From the NCBI GenBank assembly GCA_945952415.1, contig CAMFIF010000009.1, positions 109,653-173,652 of the forward strand: DNA of 64,000 bases, written 5' to 3'. The position numbers and the translations under genes were made by a program. This document shows positions 1 through 9,521 of this stretch, piece by piece (position 1 is the stretch's first letter; each line of letters begins with the position of its first letter). Origin of the DNA: an uncultured Rhizobium sp. (GTDB taxonomy: Bacteria > Pseudomonadota > Alphaproteobacteria > Rhizobiales > Rhizobiaceae). Under the pieces are notes generated by a model, which was given only the letters and a program-made list of their open reading frames with translations, did no database searches and was not told the origin of the DNA.

Positions 1-113
1 CCCGCTCTCTCGCGAGCGAAACCGCCAGGCGCGCCCATATTGCTGCAACACTTCGGCTCTTACAGAAGGAATTAACGCTCGGCCCGACCGGCATTCATGA
101 CGCTCGAGCGCCG

Positions 114-998
114 TCAGGGCGCGCGCAGGCGCTTTTCCATTTCCCGTTCGAGGGCGCGCTTCAGATCGTCCTTGATGGCGGCCGAGGCTGCGAGGACCTG
201 GCTTGCCTTCAGGAAATCGAGCACGCGGAAGCGGTTCACGGCGGGTTTCAGGAGGATCTGGGGTTCGGCAAGCTTCAGTTTGAGGGCGAGATTGGCCTGC
301 ATCATCAGCTGGCTCGCGCCGAAGATGCTGTCGATGCGGTTCGGAATATGGGTTCCGTCGCCCTCGGGGCCGCCGACGACATCGATGCCGATGACGATAT
401 CGGCGAGCGGCAGGAGTTCCTCATAGGGCACGGGATCGAAGACGCCGCCATCGATCATCACCCGCCCGTCGATCATGACGGGCATGAAGATCGCCGGAAG
501 GGCCGCGCTTGCCGCGAGCGCACGGATGATCTCCCCCTCCTCGATCACCTTCTCGCACTGGCCGTAGTAATCCGTGGCGGAGACCATCAGCGGAATCTGA
601 AGGTCTGCGAAGGTTTCGGGAATGGCCTCCGGCAGGAAGACGCGGAGGATGCGCTCCAGATTGAACTGGCCCATGCGGAAGCCGCCGGTGACCGCCGCCT
701 TCATGCTGGGCGGGCGCAGGCTCCACAGCCGGTTCACCACATTGGCGCGGTTGCCGATGGTGGCGAGCGTATGGGCGCGGATATCGGCACCCCGCATGCC
801 GGCCGCCATGCCCGCGCCCATGATGGCGCCGATGGACGCGCCTGATATGGCCACGGGGCGGATGCCAAGTTCATCGAGCGCCTCGATGACGTGAATATGG
901 GCAAGGCCGCGCGCGCCGCCGCCGCCGAAGGCTACCGCCACCGTTGGGGTGGCGGAAGGGAGGGATGAAAGCGGTGCGGAAAGATGGGCAGGGTTCAT
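114..998 (-). CDS. Patatin-like phospholipase family protein (RssA type)
   Basis: A 294-residue protein with the patatin hydrolase signature. The Gly-rich oxyanion loop GGGGARG lies at residues 25-31, the nucleophile elbow GASIG at 53-57 (Ser55), and the catalytic Asp is in DGG near residue 183. Patatins use a Ser-Asp dyad to hydrolyse acyl esters, and the bacterial RssA/YlbK branch is cytoplasmic or peripheral to the membrane. No signal peptide or membrane segment is obvious. It lies 35 bases downstream of rsmD on the same strand and may be the last gene of that transcript. The substrate cannot be read from the sequence. Confidence 0.88.
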   Translation of the reverse strand: MNPAHLSAPLSSLPSATPTVAVAFGGGGARGLAHIHVIEALDELGIRPVAISGASIGAIMGAGMAAGMRGADIRAHTLATIGNRANVVNRLWSLRPPSMKAAVTGGFRMGQFNLERILRVFLPEAIPETFADLQIPLMVSATDYYGQCEKVIEEGEIIRALAASAALPAIFMPVMIDGRVMIDGGVFDPVPYEELLPLADIVIGIDVVGGPEGDGTHIPNRIDSIFGASQLMMQANLALKLKLAEPQILLKPAVNRFRVLDFLKASQVLAASAAIKDDLKRALEREMEKRLRAP

Positions 999-1033
999 GC
1001 GTGACCGTTCCTATGGCCGCCCCCGCCTTGCGA

Positions 1034-1591
1034 TCAGGGCTGGTAGCGGTAGAAATGCATTCTCGTATCGCCGAAGGTCCGTTCTTCCAGGAAGCGGAAG
1101 ACGGGAGCCATATGGGGTTCTATATCGGCTCTTTCCTCCAGAACGACAAGCGCGCCGGCGTGAAGCCAGCCGCCGGCCGCCGCAGCCTGCAGCGCCTTTT
1201 CCCCGAGCGATTGAGCATAGGGCGGATCTGCAAAGGCAAAATGAAAGGGCTCCATGGTGCCGACGGCTCCGAGCGCGGTCGCATCGCGGCGGAGCATGCG
1301 GGCGCGGCCGGTGAGGCCCAGATTTTCGATATTCTGCCAGAGCAGGCCCCGGCCCTCGACGCTCGATTCGACGAAAAGGCCGAAACGGGCGCCACGCGAC
1401 AGCGCCTCGATGCCCACGGCCCCGGTGCCGGCAAAGAGATCCATCACCCGCCCGCCATCCAGGGCTTCCGGATAGGCATGGGCGAGGATGTTGAACAGGC
1501 TTTCCCGCGTCCGGTCCGTGGTGGGCCGGATCGCGTCCGTCTTCGGTGTGGCGAGCGGGCGCCCGCGAAGATCGCCGCCGACGATGCGCAT
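1034..1591 (-). CDS. rsmD: 16S rRNA (guanine(966)-N(2))-methyltransferase RsmD
   Basis: A 185-residue Rossmann methyltransferase, the usual RsmD length. It opens MRIVGGDLRGR, has the SAM-binding motif DLFAGTGAVGIEAL near residues 50-63 and the N6/N2-type catalytic motif DPPY near residue 120. RsmD methylates G966 in the 16S rRNA 3' major domain during 30S assembly. The start lies 3 bases after the stop of the pseudouridine synthase gene, so the two are cotranscribed. This pairing of rRNA modification genes is common in rhizobia. Confidence 0.95.
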   Translation of the reverse strand: MRIVGGDLRGRPLATPKTDAIRPTTDRTRESLFNILAHAYPEALDGGRVMDLFAGTGAVGIEALSRGARFGLFVESSVEGRGLLWQNIENLGLTGRARMLRRDATALGAVGTMEPFHFAFADPPYAQSLGEKALQAAAAGGWLHAGALVVLEERADIEPHMAPVFRFLEERTFGDTRMHFYRYQP

Positions 1592-1594
1592 GGA

Positions 1595-3514
1595 TCAGCC
1601 CTTGCGACCGCGCGGTGCGCCGCCGGACGGACGTCCGCCACCCGGACGGCCGCCGGACGGCTTGCCGCCAAAGGATTTTCCGCCGGAGGGCTTTCCACCG
1701 AAGGACTTGCCGCCTGAGGGCTTGCCGCCGAAGGGACGGTCACCCGAGGGCTTGCGCCCACCGGGACGCTCAGAACGCTCGGGCCGGTCTGCGAAGGCGC
1801 CGCGTTCGGCACGGGCCGGACGGTCGCCACGATCGGGGCGGTCGCCGCGCGGCGGACGGTCTCCGAAGGCGCCGCGTTCCGGCCTGTCGCCCCTTGGCGG
1901 ACGCTCGCCGCGCGGGGCACGGTCGCCGCGATCCGGGCGGTCGCCGCCGAAGCGCTTCTTGCCGCCGAAGCCCTCGTCATCCTTCTTCGCCGGGGTTTCG
2001 GCGCGGATCCAGTCGCGGTCTTCGGCCGCGCGGGTAACCTTGACCCGCGGACCCTTGAGGTCGGGCGAAGCCACGACCGGCTTGGCATTGGGGATTGCAC
2101 CGCGCTTGGAGCGCTGCTTTTCCGAGAGCGGCTTGGCGCCGGGCGCCATCCAGACATTGGCCGTCCGGCTCGATCCCATCGGCTTGCGCTTCGGGGCGGC
2201 ATCGAACTGCTTGTCTTCCCGGTCACCGCGGTCACCGCGATCGAAAGACTTCTCCCGGAAGGGCTTGCCGCCACGCTCGGCGCCGCGGGCCTTGCCGCGA
2301 CTTTCCGGCTCGCCGCGTTCTTCCCGGGCGGGCTTGTCCCAGCCGCCGCGCTTCGGCGCTGCGGCGTCGTCGACCTCGTCCGCATCCCTGACCGGCTGGT
2401 TGTAGATCGGCGCATCGAAATTGGCGTGGGCTTCCTCGATGAGGCGGGGGCCGAGCTGATCGCGCAAGAGGCGGCCGCGCACTTCCACGACAGCACCTTC
2501 CGGCAGGTCGCCCAGCTGGAAGGGGCCGTAGGACAGGCGGATGAGGCGGTTCACCTCAAGGCCCAGCGCGCCCAGCACATTCTTGATCTCGCGGTTCTTG
2601 CCTTCGCGAAGACCCATGGTGATCCAGACATTGTGGCCCTGCTGGCGGTCGAGCACGGCGTCGATGCCGCCATAAAGCACGCCATCGACGGCAATGCCGT
2701 CCTTCAGCGTGTCGAGCTTGGCCTGGTCGATCTCGCCGTGGGCGCGCACGCGGTAGCGGCGCAGCCAGCCGGTGGAGGGCAGTTCCAGCACGCGGGAAAG
2801 GCCGCCATCATTGGTCAGCAGAAGCAGACCTTCCGTATTGATGTCCAGACGGCCGACGGAGAGCACGCGCGGCAGGTCTTCCGGCAGGTTGTCGAAGACG
2901 GTCGGGCGGCCTTCCGGATCGGAATTGGTGGTCACGAGGCCGGCGGGCTTGTGATAGAGCCAGAGCCGGGTGCGCTCGATGCCACGGATCGGCATGCCAT
3001 CCACCTCGATGCGGTCCGCAAGGGTGGCGAGCACGACGGGCGTATCCAGCACCGTGCCATTGACGCTGACGCGGCCTTCCATGATCATCCGCTCCACGTC
3101 ACGGCGGGAGGCAACGCCCGCGCGGGCCAGCAGCTTGGAAATGCGCTCGGGCTTCGGGCCATCGCCCTCTGCCTGGACCGCTGCCGGGGCCGGACGGGGC
3201 CGGGCCGGACGCTGGTCGCCCCTGTCGGCAAAGGGCTTGCCCTTGCCGGCCGGCTTGCCGAAGGAACGGCCTTCGCGCTTTTCGCCAAACGGGCTCTTTT
3301 CGCGCTTCCCCCCCTCGCTGCGGGCGCCTGCGGCCCTGGATTTCCCGAAGGACCGTTCGGCCCCCTCGCCCTCGGCGGGCCGGTCAGCGCCGCGCGGGCC
3401 GCCGAAACGCTTTGCGGGCGGCTTGCCCCCGGGCTTGCCGGTGCGGTTTCTGTTGGCGCTATCACGCCCTGCGGCGGGCCGGCCGCCACGGCTGGACTTG
3501 TCTTTGGATGTCAT
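1595..3514 (-). CDS. rRNA pseudouridine synthase (RluB/RsuA family) with long disordered basic tails
   Basis: A 639-residue protein, more than twice the usual RluB/RsuA core. After about 110 residues of Lys/Arg/Gly-rich low-complexity sequence comes an S4 RNA-binding domain ([15 protein letters not shown]...). The pseudouridine synthase core follows, with [13 protein letters not shown] near residue 220 holding the catalytic Asp. The last roughly 250 residues are Arg/Gly/Asp-rich, ending in repeats of the type [10 protein letters not shown] and a GRKG end. The core isomerises uridine in rRNA, by homology in the large subunit. The tails resemble disordered RNA-binding RGG regions; tails of this kind are known in alphaproteobacterial orthologues. 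It is divergent from tadA across 70 bases. Confidence 0.9.
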   Translation of the reverse strand: MTSKDKSSRGGRPAAGRDSANRNRTGKPGGKPPAKRFGGPRGADRPAEGEGAERSFGKSRAAGARSEGGKREKSPFGEKREGRSFGKPAGKGKPFADRGDQRPARPRPAPAAVQAEGDGPKPERISKLLARAGVASRRDVERMIMEGRVSVNGTVLDTPVVLATLADRIEVDGMPIRGIERTRLWLYHKPAGLVTTNSDPEGRPTVFDNLPEDLPRVLSVGRLDINTEGLLLLTNDGGLSRVLELPSTGWLRRYRVRAHGEIDQAKLDTLKDGIAVDGVLYGGIDAVLDRQQGHNVWITMGLREGKNREIKNVLGALGLEVNRLIRLSYGPFQLGDLPEGAVVEVRGRLLRDQLGPRLIEEAHANFDAPIYNQPVRDADEVDDAAAPKRGGWDKPAREERGEPESRGKARGAERGGKPFREKSFDRGDRGDREDKQFDAAPKRKPMGSSRTANVWMAPGAKPLSEKQRSKRGAIPNAKPVVASPDLKGPRVKVTRAAEDRDWIRAETPAKKDDEGFGGKKRFGGDRPDRGDRAPRGERPPRGDRPERGAFGDRPPRGDRPDRGDRPARAERGAFADRPERSERPGGRKPSGDRPFGGKPSGGKSFGGKPSGGKSFGGKPSGGRPGGGRPSGGAPRGRKG

Positions 3515-3584
3515 TTGCTGTTTGCCTTGGTTTGACCCGGTGTCCTATCAGGTCAAAAGGCCGGGGTTAAGAGGAAATCTGCGG

Positions 3585-4034
3585 ATGGCGGAGACAAATC
3601 CGTATATGGAACGCGCCCTTCAGGAGGCGCGGGCGGCGGCGGCGCGGGGCGAGGTGCCGGTGGGCGCCGTGATCGTGCGCGACGGCACCCTGCTGGCGGC
3701 CGCCGGCAACCGCACCCGGGAACTGAAGGATATCACCGCCCATGCGGAGGTGCTGGCAATCCGGGCCGCGGCAGAAACTACGGGCGACGAACGGCTCGAA
3801 GGGGCCGATCTCTATGTAACCCTCGAACCCTGCACGCTCTGCGCGGCGGCCATTTCCTTCGCCCGCATCCGGCGGCTCTATTATGGCGCGGAGGACCCGA
3901 AGGGCGGCGGCGTGGACCATGGCGCGCGCTTCTATCGCCAGCCGACCTGCCATCACGCGCCGGATGTCTATTCGGGGATTGCCGAGCGCGAGGCAGCGGA
4001 GATTCTAAGGGCCTTTTTCGCCGAACGGCGTTAA
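3585..4034 (+). CDS. tadA: tRNA-specific adenosine deaminase TadA
   Basis: A 149-residue zinc deaminase. It has HAE at residues 53-55 (zinc ligand His53, proton-shuttle Glu55) and PCTLC at 82-86 (zinc ligands Cys83 and Cys86). TadA converts the wobble adenosine of tRNA-Arg(ACG) to inosine. The frame extends upstream, but ATG 3585 gives the typical MAETNPYMERAL start and lies behind a GAGGAAA sequence at 3571-3577. The position next to the pseudouridine synthase gene is usual in this lineage. Confidence 0.93.
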   Translation: MAETNPYMERALQEARAAAARGEVPVGAVIVRDGTLLAAAGNRTRELKDITAHAEVLAIRAAAETTGDERLEGADLYVTLEPCTLCAAAISFARIRRLYYGAEDPKGGGVDHGARFYRQPTCHHAPDVYSGIAEREAAEILRAFFAERR

Positions 4035-4066
4035 ACCTCACCCTTGGAGCCGCCGGAACGGCCTTC

Positions 4067-4567
4067 TCAGGCAAGCGCCGCTTCGGTCTTGCCGCTGGCG
4101 AAATCCAGCAGCGCCTGGCCTGCCAGCCGGTAGCGGATCCACTCGTCCTGCGGCTCGGCGCCGATCGACTTGTAAACGCGGATCGCCGGTTCGTTCCAGT
4201 CGAGCACGCTCCATTCGAAACGGCCGCAGCCCTTCTCAACGGCGATTTCCGCGAGACGGCGGAGAATGAGCTTGCCGGCGCCCGAACCGCGGAATTCCGG
4301 CGTGACATAGAGATCTTCCAGATAGAGGCCGTTGCGGCCCTGCCAGGTGGAATAATTGTAGAACCAGACGGCGAAGCCGGCGGCCTTCCCGTCCTTCTCG
4401 CAGATCAGCGCATGGGTGACCGCATCCTTGCCGAAGATGGACTGGCGAATCGTCTCTTCCGTCGCTTCCACCTCGTTTTCGGCACGCTCATAGGCGGCGA
4501 GTTCGCGGATGAAGCGCAGGATGGTGGCGGCGTCGGCGGGTGTTGCGGGACGAAGGACAAAGGTCAT
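4067..4567 (-). CDS. GNAT family N-acetyltransferase (diamine acetyltransferase-like)
   Basis: A 166-residue acetyltransferase. The acetyl-CoA-binding loop is FRGSGAGKLILRRLA near residues 100-114, preceded by the beta-4 strand LYLEDLYVTPE. The C-terminal WNEPAIRVYKSIGA pattern is typical of the spermidine/diamine acetyltransferase branch. ATG 4567 is chosen over 4594 because AGGAA lies a short distance upstream of it. The substrate is unknown; a polyamine or amino-acid amine is a fair guess from the subfamily. It is convergent with tadA. Confidence 0.85.
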   Translation of the reverse strand: MTFVLRPATPADAATILRFIRELAAYERAENEVEATEETIRQSIFGKDAVTHALICEKDGKAAGFAVWFYNYSTWQGRNGLYLEDLYVTPEFRGSGAGKLILRRLAEIAVEKGCGRFEWSVLDWNEPAIRVYKSIGAEPQDEWIRYRLAGQALLDFASGKTEAALA

Positions 4568-4679
4568 CGCGATTTCCTGGGGGGTCTTGAACATGAAAAC
4601 GGCCGCTTCTCCTGAAGCGGCCGCGAATGGATGGCGCGTCTGGCGATCGAAAGCGATACCCCAGATCCAAGGGGGCGGC

Positions 4680-5306
4680 TTACTGGAAGGGCTGCCACCA
4701 GTTGCTGCCGGTGCCGGCCACGGTTGCGGCCTTGCGGCGGCGCTTTTCCTTGACCTTCTCCGGCTCGCCGAGATCGGTCAATGCAGCCGGATCGGCTTCG
4801 CGATAGGTGGGCGGCGGATCGGACAGATAACGGCGACCTTCGTAATTGCCCTTTTCGGTCTTCAGGTTTTCGCGGAACTGGGCGAACTGCGCCTGGGAGG
4901 ACGTGCCCTGCTTGTCGCCGAAGCCGGGACCCTTGGCGAGCGGCGACTGGTAATTGGCATTGTTGCGGTTGTCTTCCGCTTCCTGCGCCAGGCGGGCGCG
5001 CATTTCCTCGGGGCTTTCGGCCCACTGGCCATTCTCCTTGTTGGCCACGGAAGGCTGCGGGGCCACCAGCGCCGTCTGCTCGCCCGGCGGGGGGACGACG
5101 AGGCCGGGGCGCGGCGCATATCGGATGTTCTTCGACTTCGAGCCGCCGCCGATGGTGGCCGCGGCACCGATATCGTCAACCAGCTGCTCGGCGGCGGGCG
5201 TGCCGGTGCCATAAGTGGGGCTGCTGACGCAGCCGCTCAGGCCCGTGGTGGCAATGAGAAGGCCGGCCGTACCGGCGATGACGCGAATTGCACTCAGATT
5301 GCGCAT
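4680..5306 (-). CDS. Putative lipoprotein of unknown function
   Basis: A 208-residue secreted lipoprotein. It has a basic-hydrophobic signal peptide with lipobox LSGC, so Cys26 would be acylated after signal peptidase II cleavage. The mature part is Pro/Gln/Glu-rich, looks largely disordered, and ends in a basic patch (KRRRKAA) and NWWQPF. ATG 5306 is preferred over 5336 because GGAAGG sits six bases before it. I do not recognise a domain. It lies downstream of ileS on the same strand, about 150 bases away. Confidence 0.75.
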   Translation of the reverse strand: MRNLSAIRVIAGTAGLLIATTGLSGCVSSPTYGTGTPAAEQLVDDIGAAATIGGGSKSKNIRYAPRPGLVVPPPGEQTALVAPQPSVANKENGQWAESPEEMRARLAQEAEDNRNNANYQSPLAKGPGFGDKQGTSSQAQFAQFRENLKTEKGNYEGRRYLSDPPPTYREADPAALTDLGEPEKVKEKRRRKAATVAGTGSNWWQPFQ

Positions 5307-5458
5307 GTAACCCTTCCAGCCTCGCCGGCGTGCCATCCCATGGAACCGGAGCCTTTTTTCAACCCCTGGCCCGGAAATCCGGCCATTTTCAGGCCGGTTG
5401 TACCGGATGAACCGCGAAAGCGCAATTCATCCGGCCGGTCATCCTCAATTTGGCCGTT

Positions 5459-8377
5459 TCAGGCCGCGGGCGCAACGCCAAGCTCGCGCAGCGCCGCTGC
5501 ATCGCGGGCGGATACGTCGGGATAGGACGGATCCGAGCCGACATCGTCGGTGATCTTCCAGGAGCGGGCGCACTTCCTGCCCGAAGCGAGCTTCGGCTCG
5601 ACCGCCACCTTCGTGCCGTCGTCCAGGCGGAAGGCATCCGAAGGCCCTGCCCCTTCCACGACCGAGATGGCCGAGGTGATGCAGATTTCCGCGAAGTCCT
5701 GGCCGGACAGTGCTGCAAAGAGGTCCTTGTCGGCCACATGGACGACCGGGGCCGCCTCCAGCGAGGAGCCGATCCGCTTTTCGCGGCGCTCGATTTCAAG
5801 GGCGCCGGTCACCGCCTTGCGGACGGTGCGGATCTTTTCCCACTTCTCGTCCAGCGCCGGGTTCAGCCATGCAGCCGGAACCTCGGGGAACTGTTCGAGA
5901 TGGACGCTTTCCTTCTCCGGATAGCGCGACAGCCAGGCCTCTTCGGTGGTGAAGGGCAGCATGGGCGCGAGCCAGGTGACGAGGCAGTTGAAGATCTGCC
6001 GGATGACGGCCAGCGAGGCGCGGCGCTTCACGCTCGACGGCGCGTCGCAATAGAGCGCATCCTTGCGGACGTCGAAGTAGAAGGCCGAGAGCTCGACATT
6101 CGAGAAATCGATCAGCGCGCGGGAGATCTTCTTGAAATCGAAGGCATCGTAGCCATCGCGGACCAGCCGGTCGAGTTCGGCCAGCTTGTGCAGCATCAGC
6201 CTTTCGAGTTCCGGCATGTCGGCAAGCGCGATCTCCTCGCCCTTGTCATGCGCCAGCGTGCCGAGCATCCAGCGGATGGTGTTGCGCAGCTTGCGATAGG
6301 CGTCGATGTTGGTCTGGATGATCGTCTTGCCGAGGCGCTGATCTTCCCAGTAGTCGGTGGTCATGACCCAGAGGCGGAGGATATCGGCGCCCGATTCCTT
6401 CATCACGTCCTGCGGAGACACGACATTGCCGAGCGACTTCGACATCTTCTGGCCCTTCTCATCCATGGTGAAGCCATGGGTGATGACGGCGTCATAGGGC
6501 GCGCGGCCGCGCGTCGCGGCACTTTCGAGCAGCGAGGAATGGAACCAGCCGCGATGCTGGTCGGAACCTTCCAGATAGACATCCGCCGGCCACTTGAGAT
6601 CCGGACGGTCTTCCAGCGTGAAGGTGTGGGTGGAGCCCGAGTCGAACCAGACGTCGAGAATGTCCTTCACCTGCGTCCAGCCTTCGGAGGCGCGGTCGCC
6701 CAGGAAGCGCTCGCGGGCACCGTCGGCAAACCAGGCATCGGCGCCTTCCTTCTCGAAGGCCTCGAGGATGCGGGCGTTGACGGCGTCATCGACGAGGATC
6801 TCGCCCTTTTCATTCGCGAAGACGGCGATCGGCACGCCCCAGGCGCGCTGGCGCGAGAGCACCCAGTCCGGACGCCCCTCGATCATGGCGCGCAGGCGGT
6901 TCTGGCCGGCGGCGGGCACGAAGCGGGTGTCGTCGATGGCCGAGAGCGCCCGGTCGCGCAGCGTCCGGCCGTCGTCGAGCGTCTTGTCCATATAGACGAA
7001 CCACTGCGGCGTGTTGCGGAAGATCACCGGCTTCTTGGAGCGCCAGGAATGAGGATAGGTGTGCTTCAGGCGGCCACGGGCAAAGAGGTTGTTGGCCGCG
7101 ATGAGCGCCTTGATGACCGCTTCATTGGCATCGCCCTTCTTGCCCTTGTCGTCGAGAACGCGGGCGGGGCCGCCTTCGCGGTCCGGGCCGAAGCCGGGCG
7201 CATCGGCGGTATAGAAGCCGGCATCGTCGACCGTGAAGGGGATCTTCGTGGAGATGCCGCGGGCTTCGAGGTTCCGGACATTGGCCATCCAGGCATCAAA
7301 GTCCTCGCGGCCATGGGATGGTGCCGTGTGCACGAAGCCGGTACCGGCATCGTCGGTGACGTGATCGCCATCGAGAAGCGGGACGCGGAAATCGTAGCCC
7401 AGCGAGGCCAGAGGATGGGCGCACTCGACCGAGCCGAGCTCTTCCGGCTCGATGTGGCGCACCATCTTCAGCGAGACCTTGGCCTTGGCGGCGCAATCGT
7501 CGGCCAGACGGGTCGCGAAGATCACCCGGTCGCCGGGCTGCGGGCCGAAGGCGTTTTCAGCGGTTTCCACCTCGAAGAGCGCGTAAGGATAGCGCGAGGA
7601 GAAGGCAATTGCGCGGTTGCCCGGCATGGTCCAGGGGGTAGTCGTCCAGATGACGACGGATGCGCCGGCAAAATCTTCCGGCCCCTTGGTGACCGGGAAC
7701 TTTACCCAGACGGTGTCGCTTTCGTAATCCTGATACTCGACCTCGGCTTCGGCGAGCGCGGTGCGCTCGACCACCGACCACATGACGGGCTTCGAGCCGC
7801 GATAGAGCTGGCCGCTCTTGGCGATCTTCAGGAGTTCGCCGGCGATGCGGGCTTCGGCATGGAAGGCCATGGTGGTGTAGGGGTTCTCGAAATCGCCCTC
7901 GATGCCGAGGCGCTTGAACTCCTCGGTCTGCACGCCAATCCAGTGGCTGGCGAATTCACGGCATTCCTTGCGGAATTCGTTGACCGGAACCTCGTCCTTG
8001 TTCTTGCCCTTCTCGCGGTACTTTTCCTCGATCTTCCATTCGATCGGCAGGCCGTGGCAGTCCCAGCCGGGCACGTAGTTGGCATCGCGGCCGCGCATCT
8101 GGAAGGAGCGGACGATCACGTCCTTGAGGATCTTGTTCAGCGCGTGGCCGATATGGATGTTGCCATTGGCATAGGGCGGGCCGTCATGCAGCACGAACTT
8201 CACGCGGCCTGCGGCGGAGGCGCGCAGACGCTTGTAAAGGTCCATCTTCTGCCAGCGGGCCACCATTTCGGGCTCCTTCTGCGGCAGGCCGGCACGCATC
8301 GGGAAATCGGTCTGCGGCAGGTAAAGCGTGGTTGAATAATCGATCTTGTTTTCGGTCTCGGTCATGGTCTCGGCCAT
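5459..8377 (-). CDS. ileS: Isoleucine--tRNA ligase
   Basis: A 972-residue class I aminoacyl-tRNA synthetase. The HIGH motif is in [11 protein letters not shown] near residue 70, the KMSKS motif in [11 protein letters not shown] near residue 620, and the editing domain lies between them. It charges tRNA-Ile and proofreads valine. The C-terminal zinc-binding segment found in E. coli IleRS is degenerate here: [13 protein letters not shown] keeps one Cys and the distal Cys pair is absent, which I believe is normal in Rhizobiaceae. The start at 8377 gives [11 protein letters not shown]; an internal ATG at 8365 is also possible. Confidence 0.97.
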   Translation of the reverse strand: MAETMTETENKIDYSTTLYLPQTDFPMRAGLPQKEPEMVARWQKMDLYKRLRASAAGRVKFVLHDGPPYANGNIHIGHALNKILKDVIVRSFQMRGRDANYVPGWDCHGLPIEWKIEEKYREKGKNKDEVPVNEFRKECREFASHWIGVQTEEFKRLGIEGDFENPYTTMAFHAEARIAGELLKIAKSGQLYRGSKPVMWSVVERTALAEAEVEYQDYESDTVWVKFPVTKGPEDFAGASVVIWTTTPWTMPGNRAIAFSSRYPYALFEVETAENAFGPQPGDRVIFATRLADDCAAKAKVSLKMVRHIEPEELGSVECAHPLASLGYDFRVPLLDGDHVTDDAGTGFVHTAPSHGREDFDAWMANVRNLEARGISTKIPFTVDDAGFYTADAPGFGPDREGGPARVLDDKGKKGDANEAVIKALIAANNLFARGRLKHTYPHSWRSKKPVIFRNTPQWFVYMDKTLDDGRTLRDRALSAIDDTRFVPAAGQNRLRAMIEGRPDWVLSRQRAWGVPIAVFANEKGEILVDDAVNARILEAFEKEGADAWFADGARERFLGDRASEGWTQVKDILDVWFDSGSTHTFTLEDRPDLKWPADVYLEGSDQHRGWFHSSLLESAATRGRAPYDAVITHGFTMDEKGQKMSKSLGNVVSPQDVMKESGADILRLWVMTTDYWEDQRLGKTIIQTNIDAYRKLRNTIRWMLGTLAHDKGEEIALADMPELERLMLHKLAELDRLVRDGYDAFDFKKISRALIDFSNVELSAFYFDVRKDALYCDAPSSVKRRASLAVIRQIFNCLVTWLAPMLPFTTEEAWLSRYPEKESVHLEQFPEVPAAWLNPALDEKWEKIRTVRKAVTGALEIERREKRIGSSLEAAPVVHVADKDLFAALSGQDFAEICITSAISVVEGAGPSDAFRLDDGTKVAVEPKLASGRKCARSWKITDDVGSDPSYPDVSARDAAALRELGVAPAA

Positions 8378-8609
8378 TCTGGAGCGCTGCCCCCAAGGGC
8401 TTCATGCGCTTTTTGATTTAGGAATAAGGGCGTGAGGGCTTGCGTTCGCGGCCTTGCGGCGAACGCCAGAAATCCCGGACTTCCAGCAGCGTCAGATCGC
8501 GCGGAAGGCCGGGCCAATAATTCGAAGAACGGGACGCCGGAGAAGCTTGCTCATGATGGCCGGTTGTTTAAGCGTTTTTCCCGGGAAAGAAAAGGGGTTT
8601 TGGCTCCGC

Positions 8610-8638
8610 TTGAGCATCGTGCCAATTGCGCCTATATT
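8610..8638 (+). promoter_or_regulatory. Predicted sigma-70 promoter of the Xre-RES operon
   Basis: TTGAGC at 8610-8615 and TATATT at 8633-8638 are 17 bases apart. This is ideal spacing, 35 bases upstream of the antitoxin start. The -10 box lies inside the spacer of the inverted repeat at 8621-8652, so a bound repressor would block polymerase. Prediction from sequence only. Confidence 0.6.
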
Positions 8639-8652
8639 AAAGTGCAATTGGC
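8621..8652. promoter_or_regulatory. Perfect 9-bp inverted repeat, candidate operator for Xre antitoxin autoregulation
   Basis: GCCAATTGC at 8621-8629 and GCAATTGGC at 8644-8652 are exact reverse complements separated by 14 bases. The spacer contains the predicted -10 box. Xre-family antitoxins typically repress their own operons by binding such palindromes over the promoter; binding here is inferred. Confidence 0.6.
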
Positions 8653-8672
8653 AAGGGGAAGGATCTTCCGTC

Positions 8673-9089
8673 ATGACCGAGCTTGCATATAGCATACCGC
8701 CGCGGGACGACATTCTTTCGCAACGGGTCGCCACCGCCTCGGGCGGCACCTACCGGATCCACTCCGCCCGTGCGGTGGACCGCCTGAAGGAATACGGGTT
8801 CTCGCAGGAGGAAATCTATCGCCTGGTGGCGCCACGCCGCACGCTTGCCCGCCGCCTGCAGGCGAACGAGCCGCTGACGATACAGGAAAATGACAGCCTC
8901 CTGCGGGTGGAGCGCATTGCCGCGCATGCCCGTCGTGTCTTTGGGGACGAGGCCAAGGCCGATCGTTGGTTGCGCAAGCCCTGTCGCGCCCTGGAAGGGG
9001 TGGCCCCGATCGAACTCCTCCCCTCCGAAAGCGGCGCCCTGCTCGTCGAACGGGAGCTCAACCGCATCGAACACGGCATTTTCCTCTGA
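8673..9089 (+). CDS. Xre/MbcA/ParS-type antitoxin (DUF2384) of a RES-Xre module
   Basis: A 138-residue protein. The N-terminal half is a helix-turn-helix-like region (YGFSQEEIYRLVAPRRTLARRL). The C-terminal half carries the toxin-binding MbcA/ParS domain, with VFGDEAKADRWL near residues 88-99 followed by LEGVAPIELLPSESGALLVERELNRIEHG. It neutralises the RES toxin and represses its operon. ATG 8673 follows GGGGAAGGA, and the reading frame upstream is an open but unlikely extension. The toxin start is 3 bases past its stop. Confidence 0.88.
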   Translation: MTELAYSIPPRDDILSQRVATASGGTYRIHSARAVDRLKEYGFSQEEIYRLVAPRRTLARRLQANEPLTIQENDSLLRVERIAAHARRVFGDEAKADRWLRKPCRALEGVAPIELLPSESGALLVERELNRIEHGIFL

Positions 9090-9092
9090 GCC

Positions 9093-9521
9093 ATGGATAT
9101 CTGGCGCATCTCGGCCTTTGCCGACCTCAGCGGACGTGGGGGCCTGCTGGCACCGGGGCGCTGGCATCGGCAGGGATTGCCCGTGATCTGCTGCGCCGAC
9201 CACCCCTCCACCGCCATGCTTGAAATTCTGGTTCACATGGATTTCGAAGATGTACCGAGCCACTATCAGCTGCTGAAGATCACCTGCCCCGACGGCGCGC
9301 CGATCCACCGGGTGGAAACGGCCGATTTCACCAATCTGGCGGCAACACAAGCGGAAGGCTCGCGGCTTCTCGAGGAAGCGAATGCCCTTTTGATCGACGT
9401 ACCATCAGCCGTCATGCCGGCGGCCCGGAACATCCTCATCAATCCCCGGCATCCCCTTGCGGGTGACATCGCGATTGCGGCGACCTACCAGTATCCTTTC
9501 GACCAGCGGCTGAAGCGCTGA
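9093..9521 (+). CDS. RES-domain toxin (NAD+ phosphorylase family)
   Basis: A 142-residue RES-domain protein. The three residues that name the domain are visible as Arg5 (DIWRIS), Glu44 (AMLEIL) and Ser105 (VPSAVMP). The conserved ARNILINPRHP segment sits near the end. Characterised RES toxins deplete NAD+ by phosphorolysis or degradation and arrest growth until the Xre partner binds. All key residues are present, so the toxin looks intact. The stop codon abuts the stop of the convergent ribF with no bases between. Confidence 0.88.
   Translation: MDIWRISAFADLSGRGGLLAPGRWHRQGLPVICCADHPSTAMLEILVHMDFEDVPSHYQLLKITCPDGAPIHRVETADFTNLAATQAEGSRLLEEANALLIDVPSAVMPAARNILINPRHPLAGDIAIAATYQYPFDQRLKR

Noticed and set aside
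5450..8335. 961-residue + frame opposite ileS
   Set aside because: It mirrors a confirmed synthetase gene; high GC makes long antisense frames common, and it has no motif of its own.
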